Source: CAZNXJ01 sp964577115 (GTDB taxonomy: Bacteria > Planctomycetota > Planctomycetia > Pirellulales > Pirellulaceae). Taken from it: DNA of 38,399 nt. This document shows positions 6,880 to 14,768 of this stretch, piece by piece. A program made the position numbers and the translations under genes. The first letter of the stretch is position 1; each line of letters opens with the position of its first letter. The stretch spans positions 1 to 38,399 of the forward strand of contig CAZNXJ010000040.1 of assembly GCA_964577115.1 (NCBI GenBank). The letters run 5' to 3'. The notes below the pieces were generated by a model. It saw nothing but the letters and a program-made list of their open reading frames with translations. It had not been told where the DNA came from and did not search any database.

Positions 6880-7764
6880 TTGCCTGTGGATACGTTTGCC
6901 GGTCTGGAACACATCGTTCGCGAGAACGAGATTCTCGCGCCCTACACCTGGCTGCGCGTGGGTGGAGCGGCTCAGTTCTTCGCCGAACCAACGTCGGTCG
7001 ATGAACTTCAGCAGCTCGTCGTGCGGTGCCGCGACGAAGGCCTCCCCGTCCGCGTCCTCGGAGGCGGTTCCAACCTGCTCGTGCGGGATGAAGGCGTGCC
7101 GGGACTGGTGATCCACCTGGCGGCACCAGCGTTTACCACCATCAGCGTGGAAGATCGCACCTTGACGGCGGCCGGAGGCGCCAAATTGGGCCATGTGGTC
7201 TCGACCGCCGTTCGCGAGGGCCTTGCCGGACTCGAGCCGCTCGTGGGGATCCCCGGCACGATCGGCGGTGCTCTACGACGAAACGCAGCCGCGCACGGCA
7301 CGGAAATCGGCCAGTGGACGCATAGCGCTCGCGTGATGACGCGCGCCGGCGAAATCGTGGATTACCCCCGAGAACAGCTCCGCTTCTCGCACCGTTCGAG
7401 CAACCTCGACGAACTCGCGGTGCTCAGCGCGTCGTTCCTGCTCGAAAAGGGTGACGTCCGGGAGCTGACCACGCGGATGCAGAAGCTGTGGATTCTGCGC
7501 AAGTCCAACCAGCCGCTCAGTAACCAGAATACGGCGCCGATGTTCGCCAACCCAAGCTGGACAAGCGCGGCAAGCCTGATCGAACAGGCAGGTTTGAAAG
7601 GAGCGCGCGTGGGCGAAGCCGAAATCAGCGACCGGGACGCCAATTTCGTCGTTGCGAACCCGGGCGCCAGCTCACGCGACGTGATGCGGCTCATCGAGCT
7701 GGTACGCAGCACGGTGGCTGAGCAGCTGAACGTCGAGCTTGAACCGACTCTGGAAATCTGGTAA
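6880..7764 (+). CDS. murB: MurB-like FAD protein lacking expected catalytic residues
   Basis: MurB reduces UDP-GlcNAc-enolpyruvate to UDP-MurNAc in peptidoglycan synthesis. This 294-residue protein has the full length and order of a short (type II) MurB. The FAD-binding motif GGGSNLLV (61-68) and VGIPGTIGGAL (122-132) are intact, and Arg172 in HRSS matches the conserved YRxS. Other key sites differ. The F-x-NP block reads APMFANP (219-225), putting proline 220 where the proton-donating Ser or Cys belongs and alanine 223 for the usual lysine. ISDRDANF has aspartate for the conserved histidine. The C-terminal LEPTLEIW has Thr290 where the catalytic glutamate of LEPEV should be. The start is TTG at 6880, or GTG at 6886; neither has a good ribosome site. 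The family is certain, but MurB activity is doubtful. Confidence 0.85.
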   Translation: MPVDTFAGLEHIVRENEILAPYTWLRVGGAAQFFAEPTSVDELQQLVVRCRDEGLPVRVLGGGSNLLVRDEGVPGLVIHLAAPAFTTISVEDRTLTAAGGAKLGHVVSTAVREGLAGLEPLVGIPGTIGGALRRNAAAHGTEIGQWTHSARVMTRAGEIVDYPREQLRFSHRSSNLDELAVLSASFLLEKGDVRELTTRMQKLWILRKSNQPLSNQNTAPMFANPSWTSAASLIEQAGLKGARVGEAEISDRDANFVVANPGASSRDVMRLIELVRSTVAEQLNVELEPTLEIW

Positions 7765-7827
7765 TCCCTCTCGCCCGCTGGGGTTTTCCGGCCGACTTGT
7801 GGCCGCCCCACCGGCGCTAGCGAGGCG

Positions 7828-8766
7828 ATGGACCGGATGAATCGAGGCAAGCAAGACAGTGCGGCAGCACGACTCGCCGAGGGGCTGCGGCGCCTCGTGC
7901 CCATCCTGAATCTTGCGCACGGCCGTACGCTCGCTCTGGCCGCGATCGCACTGCTCATTGTGTTCGTGCTGGTCAAGCTGTGGCGAAGCGTCGGTCCGGA
8001 CTTGCGCAGTTCCGAACAGTTCACGCTGACGGAAGAAAAACTGTCGATCACCGAACAGCCCGAATGGATCGACCCGGCCACGAATGTGCGCGCCGAAGTC
8101 TTCCGCGACGGCAGCCTCAGCGGCATGAACCTGCTCGACACGCAAGCTGCCGTTCAGATCGCACGCGCGTTCGAACTACATACGTGGGTGCGGCGCGTCG
8201 TGCGCGTCCAGAAACAGGCAGCCGGACGCGTCGTCGTCGACCTGGAATATCGCCGGCCCGTGGCGCTCGTCGAGGTGCTGTTCAACAATATTCTGTCGTA
8301 CGAGCCGGTCGACATGGACGGCGTCGTCCTGCCCGAAGACCTCTTCCGCCGCGACGAGTCGCAGCTGCGGAATTATCTGAAAATCACCGCGGACTACTCG
8401 ATGCCCACCGGCGTGCTCGGGACGCCCTGGGGCGACCAGCGCATTGAAGGTGCCGCGCGCATTGCGGCGCTTCTCGACAAAGCCTGGCGTCAATGGAACG
8501 TCACCCGCATCATTGCCCATCCGCCCGATCCGATCTCTGGCCGGTGCACGTACGAAGTTTGCGGGCAGGGCAATTCGCGCATCCTATGGGGGCACGCACC
8601 TGGTAAGGAGCTGTCCAGCGAACCGCCCGCTCTGCGCAAAATTCTGTGGCTTGCCGACTACTTCCGCCAGCACGGGCCGCTCGATGCCGACGGCCCAGAA
8701 GGCAAGCAAATCGACCTACGCCTTGCTACGGGGCTGGAAGCCACACCGCGTACCGCGTCTCGCTGA
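7828..8766 (+). CDS. FtsQ/DivIB-like membrane protein
   Basis: This 312-residue protein has a short basic N-terminus, one membrane segment at about residues 34-52 (LALAAIALLIVFVLVKLW), and an extracytoplasmic part. That is the topology of FtsQ/DivIB, the divisome scaffold. Residues 68-150 look like a POTRA-type domain. A helix region (NLLDTQAAVQIARAFELHTWV) leads to VRRVVRVQK, VVVDLEYRRPVALVEV, the pattern in which FtsQ shows R-x-P-xA. A second region ends near 300. The start is ATG at 7828, with ATG at 7837 as an alternative; only a weak GAGG is nearby. It follows the murB-like gene by 63 bp, as murB and ftsQ do in many dcw clusters. The family is inferred from topology, motif and position, not from strong sequence identity. 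Confidence 0.55.
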   Translation: MDRMNRGKQDSAAARLAEGLRRLVPILNLAHGRTLALAAIALLIVFVLVKLWRSVGPDLRSSEQFTLTEEKLSITEQPEWIDPATNVRAEVFRDGSLSGMNLLDTQAAVQIARAFELHTWVRRVVRVQKQAAGRVVVDLEYRRPVALVEVLFNNILSYEPVDMDGVVLPEDLFRRDESQLRNYLKITADYSMPTGVLGTPWGDQRIEGAARIAALLDKAWRQWNVTRIIAHPPDPISGRCTYEVCGQGNSRILWGHAPGKELSSEPPALRKILWLADYFRQHGPLDADGPEGKQIDLRLATGLEATPRTASR

Positions 8767-8785
8767 GCAGCCCTGGAAAAGCGTT

Positions 8786-8968
8786 CTACGGGCCTTCGTG
8801 ACGAGCCCGCTCGGCGGCTCGATCAAGCAGCTCCTGCCGTACTACCGGCAATTCGGGTGGCGCCTCGATTCCAATCCGCACCCCGTGCGATGAAATGCGC
8901 ACCACGGTGATGACCACGTCCTTGCCAATGCGGATCCGTTCGCCTTCCCGCCGACTTAGTACGAGCAT
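8786..8968 (-). CDS. csrA: CsrA carbon-storage regulator
   Basis: This is a complete 60-residue CsrA, the dimeric RNA-binding protein that blocks or stabilises mRNAs by gripping GGA motifs in hairpin loops. It begins MLVLSRREGERIRIG, with Leu4 and Arg6 of the binding face, has VRIGIEAP in the middle, and keeps VVRQEL, where Val-Arg matches Val42-Arg44 of the E. coli protein. The start is ATG at 8968, with GAGG about eight bases upstream. The gene points against the ftsQ-like gene and lies 197 bp downstream of the aminotransferase gene on the same strand. Its leader carries two GGA-loop hairpins (separate entry). No FliW or flagellar genes lie nearby. Confidence 0.95.
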   Translation of the reverse strand: MLVLSRREGERIRIGKDVVITVVRISSHGVRIGIEAPPELPVVRQELLDRAAERARHEGP

Positions 8969-9011
8969 CGTGCACGCCTCGCTGATGAGAGGAGCAGTGA
9001 GCCGTTCGGCA

Positions 9012-9047
9012 CGCTCGGCGCCTCCGCGCCGAGCGACCCTCCGGTCG
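9012..9047 (-). promoter_or_regulatory. Twin GGA-loop hairpins in the csrA leader (predicted CsrA site)
   Basis: On the csrA strand two stem-loops stand side by side. The first is CGACC-GGAG-GGTCG (complement of 9034-9047). The second is CGCTCGGCGC-GGAG-GCGCCGAGCG (complement of 9012-9035), a perfect 10-bp stem. Both expose GGAG as the whole four-base loop. The two loops are 17 bases apart. GGA in a hairpin loop is the signature of a CsrA site, and paired sites about 18 bases apart suit bridging by one dimer. They lie about 44-80 bases before the csrA start codon. Without a mapped transcript start, they could instead be 3' structures of the aminotransferase mRNA. Confidence 0.5.
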
Positions 9048-9165
9048 AGCGCCGATATCGCCCGACCTGTCGTGAGCGGCGAAATGATAGCGTTCGAATG
9101 CTAGCAATTCAAGCAGGTGCTCGGCCAGCATCCCAGCGGCGTACGGCGAATCCGCCTCGAAGCAC

Positions 9166-10347
9166 CTAACCCTTTGCGTACTCCGCGTTTGCGGCGGCAA
9201 CACCGGCCCCCGGATCGAACTTGTAGCCCTGTTCGGTAAGCAACTGTTCGAGGGCGCCAAGCAGCAGCAGGACGTTGCTCGCACGGGCCGTGTAGCCCAT
9301 CAAACCGATACGCCACACTTTGCCTTTGAAGTCGCCCAGTCCGCCGCCGATCTCGATGCCGAACCGTTCGAGCAGCTGCCGGCGAACTGTCGCGTCATCG
9401 ACGCCGGCGGGAATTTTGACGGCGTTGAGCATCGGGAGTTGGTGGCCTTCGGCCGCCGTGTAGGTAATGCCGAGTGCGGCGAGGCCCGCTTTGAGCGCTC
9501 GGTGGTGTTGCAGGTGGCGCGCGTAGCAAGCTTCCAGGCCTTCCTCGAGAATCATGCGCAGCGCTTCATACAGCCCGTACGACATATTGATCGGCGCGGT
9601 GTGGTGGTAAACGCGATCCGATCCCCAGTAGTTGGCCAGCATCGAGGCATCGAGATACCAGCTCTGCACCTTGCGCTGCCGCCGCAGAATGATCTCCATG
9701 GCCCGCTCGCTGAACGACACGGGCGCGAGCCCCGGCGGGCAGCTCAGGCATTTCTGCGATCCCGAGTACACGGCATCGATGCCCCAGCGATCGACTTCGA
9801 CCGGCATACCGCCAAGCGACGTGACGGCATCGACGAGCAGCAGGGCGCCGGCGTCGCGGACCAGCTTCGCGATCTCTTCGAGCGGCTGGGATGCGCCGGT
9901 GGAGGTCTCCGCCATGACGAGACCGACGACTTTCGGTTTCGCTCGGGCCAGCACCGGTTCCAGATCGCTCGGTGAGAACACCTCGCCCCACGGCCGCTCG
10001 ACACGCGTCACCACGGCCCCCGCGCGTTCGGCAACGTCCGCCATGCGGGCGCCGAAAACACCATTGACTCCGACGACCATCGGATCGCCGGGCTCGATCA
10101 GGTTCACCACGGTGGCTTCCATCCCGGCCGACCCGGTGGCGCTGACGGCGAACGTCATGCGATTCTGCGTCCGAAATACAACGCGCAGCATCTGCTGGAG
10201 GTCGTCCATGAGCTGCAAGTAGTACGGGTCGAGGTGCCCGACGGTGGGGCGCGCCATGGCCGCGAGCACGCGCGGGTGAATGTCGCTCGGGCCCGGCCCC
10301 ATCAGCACGCGCACGGGCGGGTTCAACACAGGAGGCAGCTCGGCCAT
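9166..10347 (-). CDS. Class V PLP aminotransferase (alanine/serine-glyoxylate type)
   Basis: This 393-residue enzyme has fold type I, in the alanine-glyoxylate / serine-glyoxylate aminotransferase family, which moves an amino group to glyoxylate or pyruvate. The N-terminal LMGPGPSDIHPRVL (15-28) is the family signature. ATGSAGMEAT (70-79) grips the PLP phosphate, Asp173 in LVDAVTSLGG contacts the ring, and Lys199 in YSGSQKCLSCPPG is the Schiff-base lysine. The C-terminal GGGLGDFKGKVWRIGLMGY is typical. I chose ATG at 10347, because GGAG lies eight bases upstream; an in-frame TTG 24 bases earlier lacks support. It is cytoplasmic and probably monocistronic. The exact amino-donor preference cannot be read from the sequence. 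Confidence 0.92.
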   Translation of the reverse strand: MAELPPVLNPPVRVLMGPGPSDIHPRVLAAMARPTVGHLDPYYLQLMDDLQQMLRVVFRTQNRMTFAVSATGSAGMEATVVNLIEPGDPMVVGVNGVFGARMADVAERAGAVVTRVERPWGEVFSPSDLEPVLARAKPKVVGLVMAETSTGASQPLEEIAKLVRDAGALLLVDAVTSLGGMPVEVDRWGIDAVYSGSQKCLSCPPGLAPVSFSERAMEIILRRQRKVQSWYLDASMLANYWGSDRVYHHTAPINMSYGLYEALRMILEEGLEACYARHLQHHRALKAGLAALGITYTAAEGHQLPMLNAVKIPAGVDDATVRRQLLERFGIEIGGGLGDFKGKVWRIGLMGYTARASNVLLLLGALEQLLTEQGYKFDPGAGVAAANAEYAKG

Positions 10348-10431
10348 CGCAAAAATCTCCAGGTTCAGCAAAGTCGGGGGGAGCGAGAGCTCCGAGGGCG
10401 AGCCGCAGCGCGCGGTTGGCCGGCGCGCGTG

Positions 10432-11025
10432 TCAGGTCGTGGTCGCCGGACGCGTTTCCCGAACAAGGGCGCTGAGCTGCTTGAAGTTCGGGTCCGCCGC
10501 GGTCTCGCACCATTCGAACATGACCATTTCGGTCGTGGTCAGCACAGCGCCGCTCGCTTCCATCCGGCGCAGCGCCGTGTCATAGTCCAGCCGGTAGCGC
10601 GAGCCGATCGCATCCACCGGCACGTGAATTTGAAATCCGGCGCTGAGCAAATCCAGAACCGTCTGCAAGACGCATACGTGCGCCTCGATACCGGTCACGA
10701 CAAGCTTATAAATGCCCGCGCTGGTCCAAGTGTCGGGCACGATCTGGCAACCATGGCAGCTGAAACGCTGCTTGGCAGCCGGAGATTCCAGTCGCTGCGC
10801 GAGCACCTCGGCAGTTGGCCCCAGCCCTTTCGGGTACTGCTCGCTGGCCGCGACGGGAATCTGGAACAGCGCCGCGGCATCGAGCAGGCGGCGGATGTTC
10901 CACACGATGACTTCCCGCGCGGGGATCGCCGTGAGCAGTTTCTCCTGAACGTCGACGACTAGCAGCGCGCTGTCGCTGCGTGACAACAATTCGGGACTAC
11001 GGCCTGAATGAGTTTCTTGGGCCAT
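10432..11025 (-). CDS. Isochorismatase-family cysteine hydrolase
   Basis: The protein has 197 residues from the ATG at 11025; upstream sequence is open but looks non-coding. The isochorismatase/YcaC fold carries an Asp-Lys-Cys triad, here Asp25 (LLVVDVQEKL), Lys85 (AAKQRFSC) and Cys118 (GIEAHVCVLQT). SEQYPKGLGPT (61-71) is typical of the nicotinamidase-like subgroup. Family members hydrolyse C-N or ether bonds in small molecules. The substrate here is unknown, and the subgroup is often annotated simply as hydrolase. The gene ends 84 bp upstream of the aminotransferase start on the same strand, so the two may be co-transcribed. The ribosome site is weak. Confidence 0.88.
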   Translation of the reverse strand: MAQETHSGRSPELLSRSDSALLVVDVQEKLLTAIPAREVIVWNIRRLLDAAALFQIPVAASEQYPKGLGPTAEVLAQRLESPAAKQRFSCHGCQIVPDTWTSAGIYKLVVTGIEAHVCVLQTVLDLLSAGFQIHVPVDAIGSRYRLDYDTALRRMEASGAVLTTTEMVMFEWCETAADPNFKQLSALVRETRPATTT

Positions 11026-11224
11026 CGCGCCGCTGCCGTGGCTCCGAGGAACGGATAGTGGGTGACAACGCGCCGCACAGGCGGCTCGCCTCCGCGCCTG
11101 ACTGCCCGATAATAGAGTACGAAAGGACCGCAATCGTCAACGCCCCTGGAGCGTCCCCAGCGCTTCGGTCACAATTCGGAAACCATTTTAGCGCACCGAT
11201 GCTACCTGATCGAAGCCAGTACGC

Positions 11225-11758
11225 ATGCAACTTCACGCTACGACTATCTTGACGGTACGCCGCGAAAACCACGTCGCCATTGGCGGCGATGGCCAGGTGA
11301 CACTGGGGACCGCGATTATGAAAGCCGACGCGGTCAAGATACGCCGCCTTTCCGGCGGTGAGGTGCTCTGCGGTTTCGCCGGGGCGAGTGCGGATGCGTT
11401 CGCGCTGCTGGAGCGATTTGAAACAAAGCTCAAAGACTATCCGGCCAACGTGCCGCGCGCCGCAACGGAACTCGCGAAGGACTGGCGCACCGACCGCGCC
11501 CTGCGTCGGCTCGAAGCCTTGCTCGTCGTCGTCGATCGTAAGAATTCACTTCTGATCAGTGGCACGGGCGACGTGATTCAACCGACCGATGGCATCATCG
11601 GTATCGGTTCGGGGGGCAACTATGCGGTCGCCGCCGCGCGGGCGCTGGTCGCGCACAGCAACTTGGGGCCTGTCGACATCGTCCGCGCCGCGCTCGACAT
11701 CGCGGCGGGAATCGATATCTATACGAACGGAAACATTGTCGTGGAGGAGCTGGCGTGA
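11225..11758 (+). CDS. hslV: ATP-dependent protease peptidase subunit HslV
   Basis: HslV forms the double-ring threonine peptidase core of the HslUV protease. This 177-residue subunit starts MQLHATTILTVRR. Removal of the five-residue pro-segment would expose Thr6 as the catalytic N-terminus, as in other HslV proteins with a short propeptide. GGDGQVTLG, IMKADAVKIRRL (with the conserved active-site lysine), CGFAGASADAF, ELAKDWRTDRALRRLEALL and GIGSGGNYAVAAARAL are all family blocks. The start is ATG at 11225, without an obvious ribosome site. The final TGA overlaps the GTG start of hslU by four bases, so the two are translationally coupled. Confidence 0.97.
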   Translation: MQLHATTILTVRRENHVAIGGDGQVTLGTAIMKADAVKIRRLSGGEVLCGFAGASADAFALLERFETKLKDYPANVPRAATELAKDWRTDRALRRLEALLVVVDRKNSLLISGTGDVIQPTDGIIGIGSGGNYAVAAARALVAHSNLGPVDIVRAALDIAAGIDIYTNGNIVVEELA

Positions 11759-13119
11759 CGGAGCTACCTGCCGAAGGCGGTGCGCGGACGGGCACCGAAC
11801 TGACACCGCGCGAGATTGTTGCCCACCTCGACCGGCATATCGTTGGCCAAAGCGATGCGAAACGTGCGGTCGCGATCGCCATTCGCAACCGGTGGCGGCG
11901 CCAGCGCCTGCCCGAAGACATGCGCGGCGAGGTGGCTCCCAAGAACATTTTGATGATTGGCCCGACGGGGGTGGGCAAAACCGAGATCGCGCGGCGGCTC
12001 GCCAAACTCACCGGCGCTCCGTTCATCAAAGTCGAAGCAACCAAGTACACCGAGGTCGGCTATTACGGGCGCGACGTCGAAAGCATGGTGCGCGAGTTGG
12101 TGGAGAGCGCGATCGCGCTGGTTCGCGAACGCGAGCGGCGCACCCTCGAGCCGGAAGCGCGGCGCCGCGCGACCGAACGGTTGCTCGATCTGCTCGTTCC
12201 CCGCCCCCCCGTCTCCGACGCACAGGCCGATGCAGCCGAGCAGCACCAGCGCACGCGCGAAAAGATGCGTGCGATGCTCGAAGCGGGCCAGCTGAACGAT
12301 CGCATGGTGGAAATTACTATCGAGCAGAAATCCACTCCAGTCATGCTCGGGGCGCTCGGCAATCTCGAGCAGATGGATCTTGACCTCCAAGGGATGTTCG
12401 ACAAGTTCCTGCCGAAGAGCAAATCGCGGCGGCAGGTGAGCGTGGCGGAAGCCCAGAAGATTCTGTTCGACCAGCAAGTCGAACAGCTCATGGACCCGGA
12501 AAAAATCAACACCGAAGCCATCTGGCTCGCGGAAAATCTCGGCATCATCTTCCTCGATGAAATGGACAAGATCATTGCCGGCGAAGGACGCCAGGCCGAC
12601 GTATCTCGGCAAGGCGTGCAGCGTGATTTGCTACCCATCGTCGAGGGCACTACCGTCCAGACGCGCTACGGCTACGTTTCGACCGATCACGTACTGTTCA
12701 TCGCGGCGGGGGCGTTTCACCGAGCCAGCCCGAGCGAACTGATGCCAGAGTTACAGGGGCGCTTTCCGCTGCGCGTCGAGCTGAAAGACCTCGAGAAGAA
12801 TGACTTCGTCCGTATCCTCAAGGAGCCGCACAACTCACTCACCCGCCAGTACTCGGCCCTGCTCGCAACGGAAGGTGTTGAGTTGGAATTTACCGACGAC
12901 GGGATCGAAGCAATCGCCTCGTATGCCTACCAGGTGAATCAGACGACGCAGAACATCGGGGCTCGGCGGCTGTACACGATCATGGAGCGACTGTTGGAAG
13001 AGGTCAGCTTCGAAGCCGCCGACATGCACATGGGCCGCGTGGTAATTAACGCCGCTTACGTCGAACAGCGGCTGCAAAGCGTCGCCGAGAGCGAAGACCT
13101 CAGCAAGTTCATATTGTAG
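11755..13119 (+). CDS. hslU: HslU AAA+ unfoldase
   Basis: HslU is the ATPase ring that unfolds substrates and feeds HslV. The 454 residues show Walker A GPTGVGKT (69-76), the pore-loop region TEVGYYGRDVES (99-110), the inserted I domain (about 112-245, charged helices), Walker B IIFLDEMDKI (264-273), and the sensor-2 region NIGARRLYTIMERLLEE. The C-terminal EDLSKFIL is the tail that docks into HslV and activates it. The central pore motif is GYYG rather than the common GYVG. The start is GTG at 11755, inside the stop of hslV, and a GGAGGAG run just upstream in the hslV end serves as ribosome site. The gene is complete. Confidence 0.98.
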   Translation: MTELPAEGGARTGTELTPREIVAHLDRHIVGQSDAKRAVAIAIRNRWRRQRLPEDMRGEVAPKNILMIGPTGVGKTEIARRLAKLTGAPFIKVEATKYTEVGYYGRDVESMVRELVESAIALVRERERRTLEPEARRRATERLLDLLVPRPPVSDAQADAAEQHQRTREKMRAMLEAGQLNDRMVEITIEQKSTPVMLGALGNLEQMDLDLQGMFDKFLPKSKSRRQVSVAEAQKILFDQQVEQLMDPEKINTEAIWLAENLGIIFLDEMDKIIAGEGRQADVSRQGVQRDLLPIVEGTTVQTRYGYVSTDHVLFIAAGAFHRASPSELMPELQGRFPLRVELKDLEKNDFVRILKEPHNSLTRQYSALLATEGVELEFTDDGIEAIASYAYQVNQTTQNIGARRLYTIMERLLEEVSFEAADMHMGRVVINAAYVEQRLQSVAESEDLSKFIL

Positions 13120-13174
13120 GCCGGCGTACTCGCATGTCGGTGGCTCCACAGCAGCACCCGCCCCGGCAGCGCCG

Positions 13175-13642
13175 TCATGTCGCGTCGCCTTCGTAGGTTG
13201 CGCGCAGTGCGCGGATCAGCTCGTCGGGCCCCCGAATCTCAGCGCGGCGCGACGTCGGCCCCGTGACGCTCAGTTCGATCTCCACGCGCTTGGGCGGCAG
13301 CCATTCGGCAAAGCGCTCGGCCCACTCGATGACGACCCACGCCGTGGTGTCGAACATTTCTTCGACGCCCAATTCGAACCATTCGTCGTCATCGCGAATG
13401 CGATACGCATCGAGATGGTAAATACGTTGGCGGCCTTCGTACTGCTGGCAGAGCACGAATGTCGGGCTGACCACGTCTTCGCGCGGCACACCCGCCGCGG
13501 CAGCGAGCGCCTGAACGAAACGCGTTTTTCCGGCGCCGAGCGTTCCGCTCAGCGCGATCACCGCTTGTGGCGGAAGCAATTCCGCGAGGACGGCGCCGAG
13601 CCGATCGGTGGCTTCTTCCGAAGGCAATTCAATCACAATCAT
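13175..13642 (-). CDS. tsaE: tRNA threonylcarbamoyladenosine biosynthesis ATPase TsaE
   Basis: TsaE is the small ATPase that works with TsaB and TsaD to make the universal t6A base at position 37 of ANN-decoding tRNAs. This 155-residue protein has the P-loop SGTLGAGKT (32-40), SPTFVLCQQY (59-68), HLDAYRI (76-82) with the family aspartate, and WVVIEWAER (102-110) with the conserved glutamate. The start is ATG at 13642, whose first bases overlap the TGA of thiL (four-base overlap), so it is coupled to thiL. It is convergent with hslU. Confidence 0.95.
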   Translation of the reverse strand: MIVIELPSEEATDRLGAVLAELLPPQAVIALSGTLGAGKTRFVQALAAAAGVPREDVVSPTFVLCQQYEGRQRIYHLDAYRIRDDDEWFELGVEEMFDTTAWVVIEWAERFAEWLPPKRVEIELSVTGPTSRRAEIRGPDELIRALRATYEGDAT

Positions 13643-14589
13643 TCGCCGTCGCCCGTGCTGCCACGGATGCCATGTTCATAACCGCGCGGCGGAAGCCGAA
13701 CGGGTTCGGCCGCCTCGTTGGCGCGCATCCACAATCCCCGCTCGGCGACGATCGTGCCAATTCGTGTCAGCGGCACCGCGATGGGAGACGCTGCCTGCCA
13801 CTGATCGGCGATATGCGGCGCGACGACGAGCAGCAGCTCGAAGTCTTCGCCGTCACTGAGCGCATGTTCGAGCGCCGAACCACGAGCGGGATCGCGGGCT
13901 GCCAGTTCGCGCGCGGCGTCGCTGACAGGGATTCGCCATTCGTCGAGCACCGCGCCCACGCCGCTCGCTTGTACGATGCGCCACAAGTCGAGCGCTAGCC
14001 CGTCACTGATATCACTGCCGGCCGTGACGCCGTCACTGGCGGCCAGCGTCTGCGCTTCCTCGATACGTGGTTCGAATTCGAAGTGCTTTCCCAGGATGCT
14101 GCCGCCGAGTTCGCCGGTGACGAAAACAACATCGCCGGGCCGCGCTCCATCGCGCCGCATGGCACTGCCAGTCGGACAGGCCCCAATAAGTGTGACATTG
14201 ATGACGAGAGCCCCGTCCCACACGTTGGTATCGCCTCCCGCGAGCGTCACATTGTAGCGTTCGGCGAGCGGCAGCATGCCCTCGTACAGCGGCTGTACGT
14301 CGTCGGCCTCCATGCCTCGCGGCAGCATGAGCGACACGTAGGCCGCCAGCGGGCGAGCGGCCATGGCCGCGATATCGCTGAGGTTCACGGCCAGCGCCTT
14401 GCGGCCGACGCGGCGCAGGTCAGGGCCTTCCTTAGGAAAATGGACGCCGGCGGCGAGCATGTCGGTGGTGACAACGCACTGCTGACCGGCAGGCCAGTCC
14501 ATGACCGAAGCGTCGTCGCCAATGCCGACAACCACGGGCGCAGCACTCGGCATCCGCGCACTCAGCCAGCGAATCAGTTCCAGCTCCAT
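13639..14589 (-). CDS. thiL: Thiamine-monophosphate kinase ThiL
   Basis: ThiL phosphorylates thiamine monophosphate to the coenzyme thiamine pyrophosphate. The 316 residues follow the PurM-like fold: VGIGDDASVMDW (21-32) and VVTTDMLAAGVHF, both lined by metal- and ATP-binding aspartates; VGRKALAVNLSDIAAMAARP; LAGGDTNVW; GSDISDGLALDLWRI; and SDGEDFELLLVV. All conserved acidic positions are present. The start is ATG at 14589, which begins at the conserved N-terminal helix, although no clear ribosome site precedes it. It is followed by tsaE with a four-base overlap, so the two form an operon. The pairing of thiL with tsaE is seen in other bacteria. Confidence 0.95.
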   Translation of the reverse strand: MELELIRWLSARMPSAAPVVVGIGDDASVMDWPAGQQCVVTTDMLAAGVHFPKEGPDLRRVGRKALAVNLSDIAAMAARPLAAYVSLMLPRGMEADDVQPLYEGMLPLAERYNVTLAGGDTNVWDGALVINVTLIGACPTGSAMRRDGARPGDVVFVTGELGGSILGKHFEFEPRIEEAQTLAASDGVTAGSDISDGLALDLWRIVQASGVGAVLDEWRIPVSDAARELAARDPARGSALEHALSDGEDFELLLVVAPHIADQWQAASPIAVPLTRIGTIVAERGLWMRANEAAEPVRLPPRGYEHGIRGSTGDGE

Positions 14590-14768
14590 GGGCCGGCATC
14601 ACGTCGAGCGGTCGAGAAACGGGTGGTGAATCGCGCAGCTTCGATGCGGTCGCACACCGTCCCGCGTTGGCGCGGCGACCAGTACAGCCGTCAACTCGGG
14701 GCGGCATACGGAACGGCATCAGCATCGAGCACGCAATCGCCAATATAGCCGCGGCGGTGCGGCCCCGA

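Noticed and set aside
6880..7764. murB-like gene as a pseudogene
   Set aside because: The frame is full length, the FAD motif and fold blocks are kept and the promoter is good; the lost catalytic residues point to a change of function rather than decay.
9012..9035. The 10-bp hairpin as a terminator of the aminotransferase gene
   Set aside because: It has no T-tract and is more than 100 bp from the stop, while the GGAG loops and their spacing fit a CsrA site better; not fully excluded.
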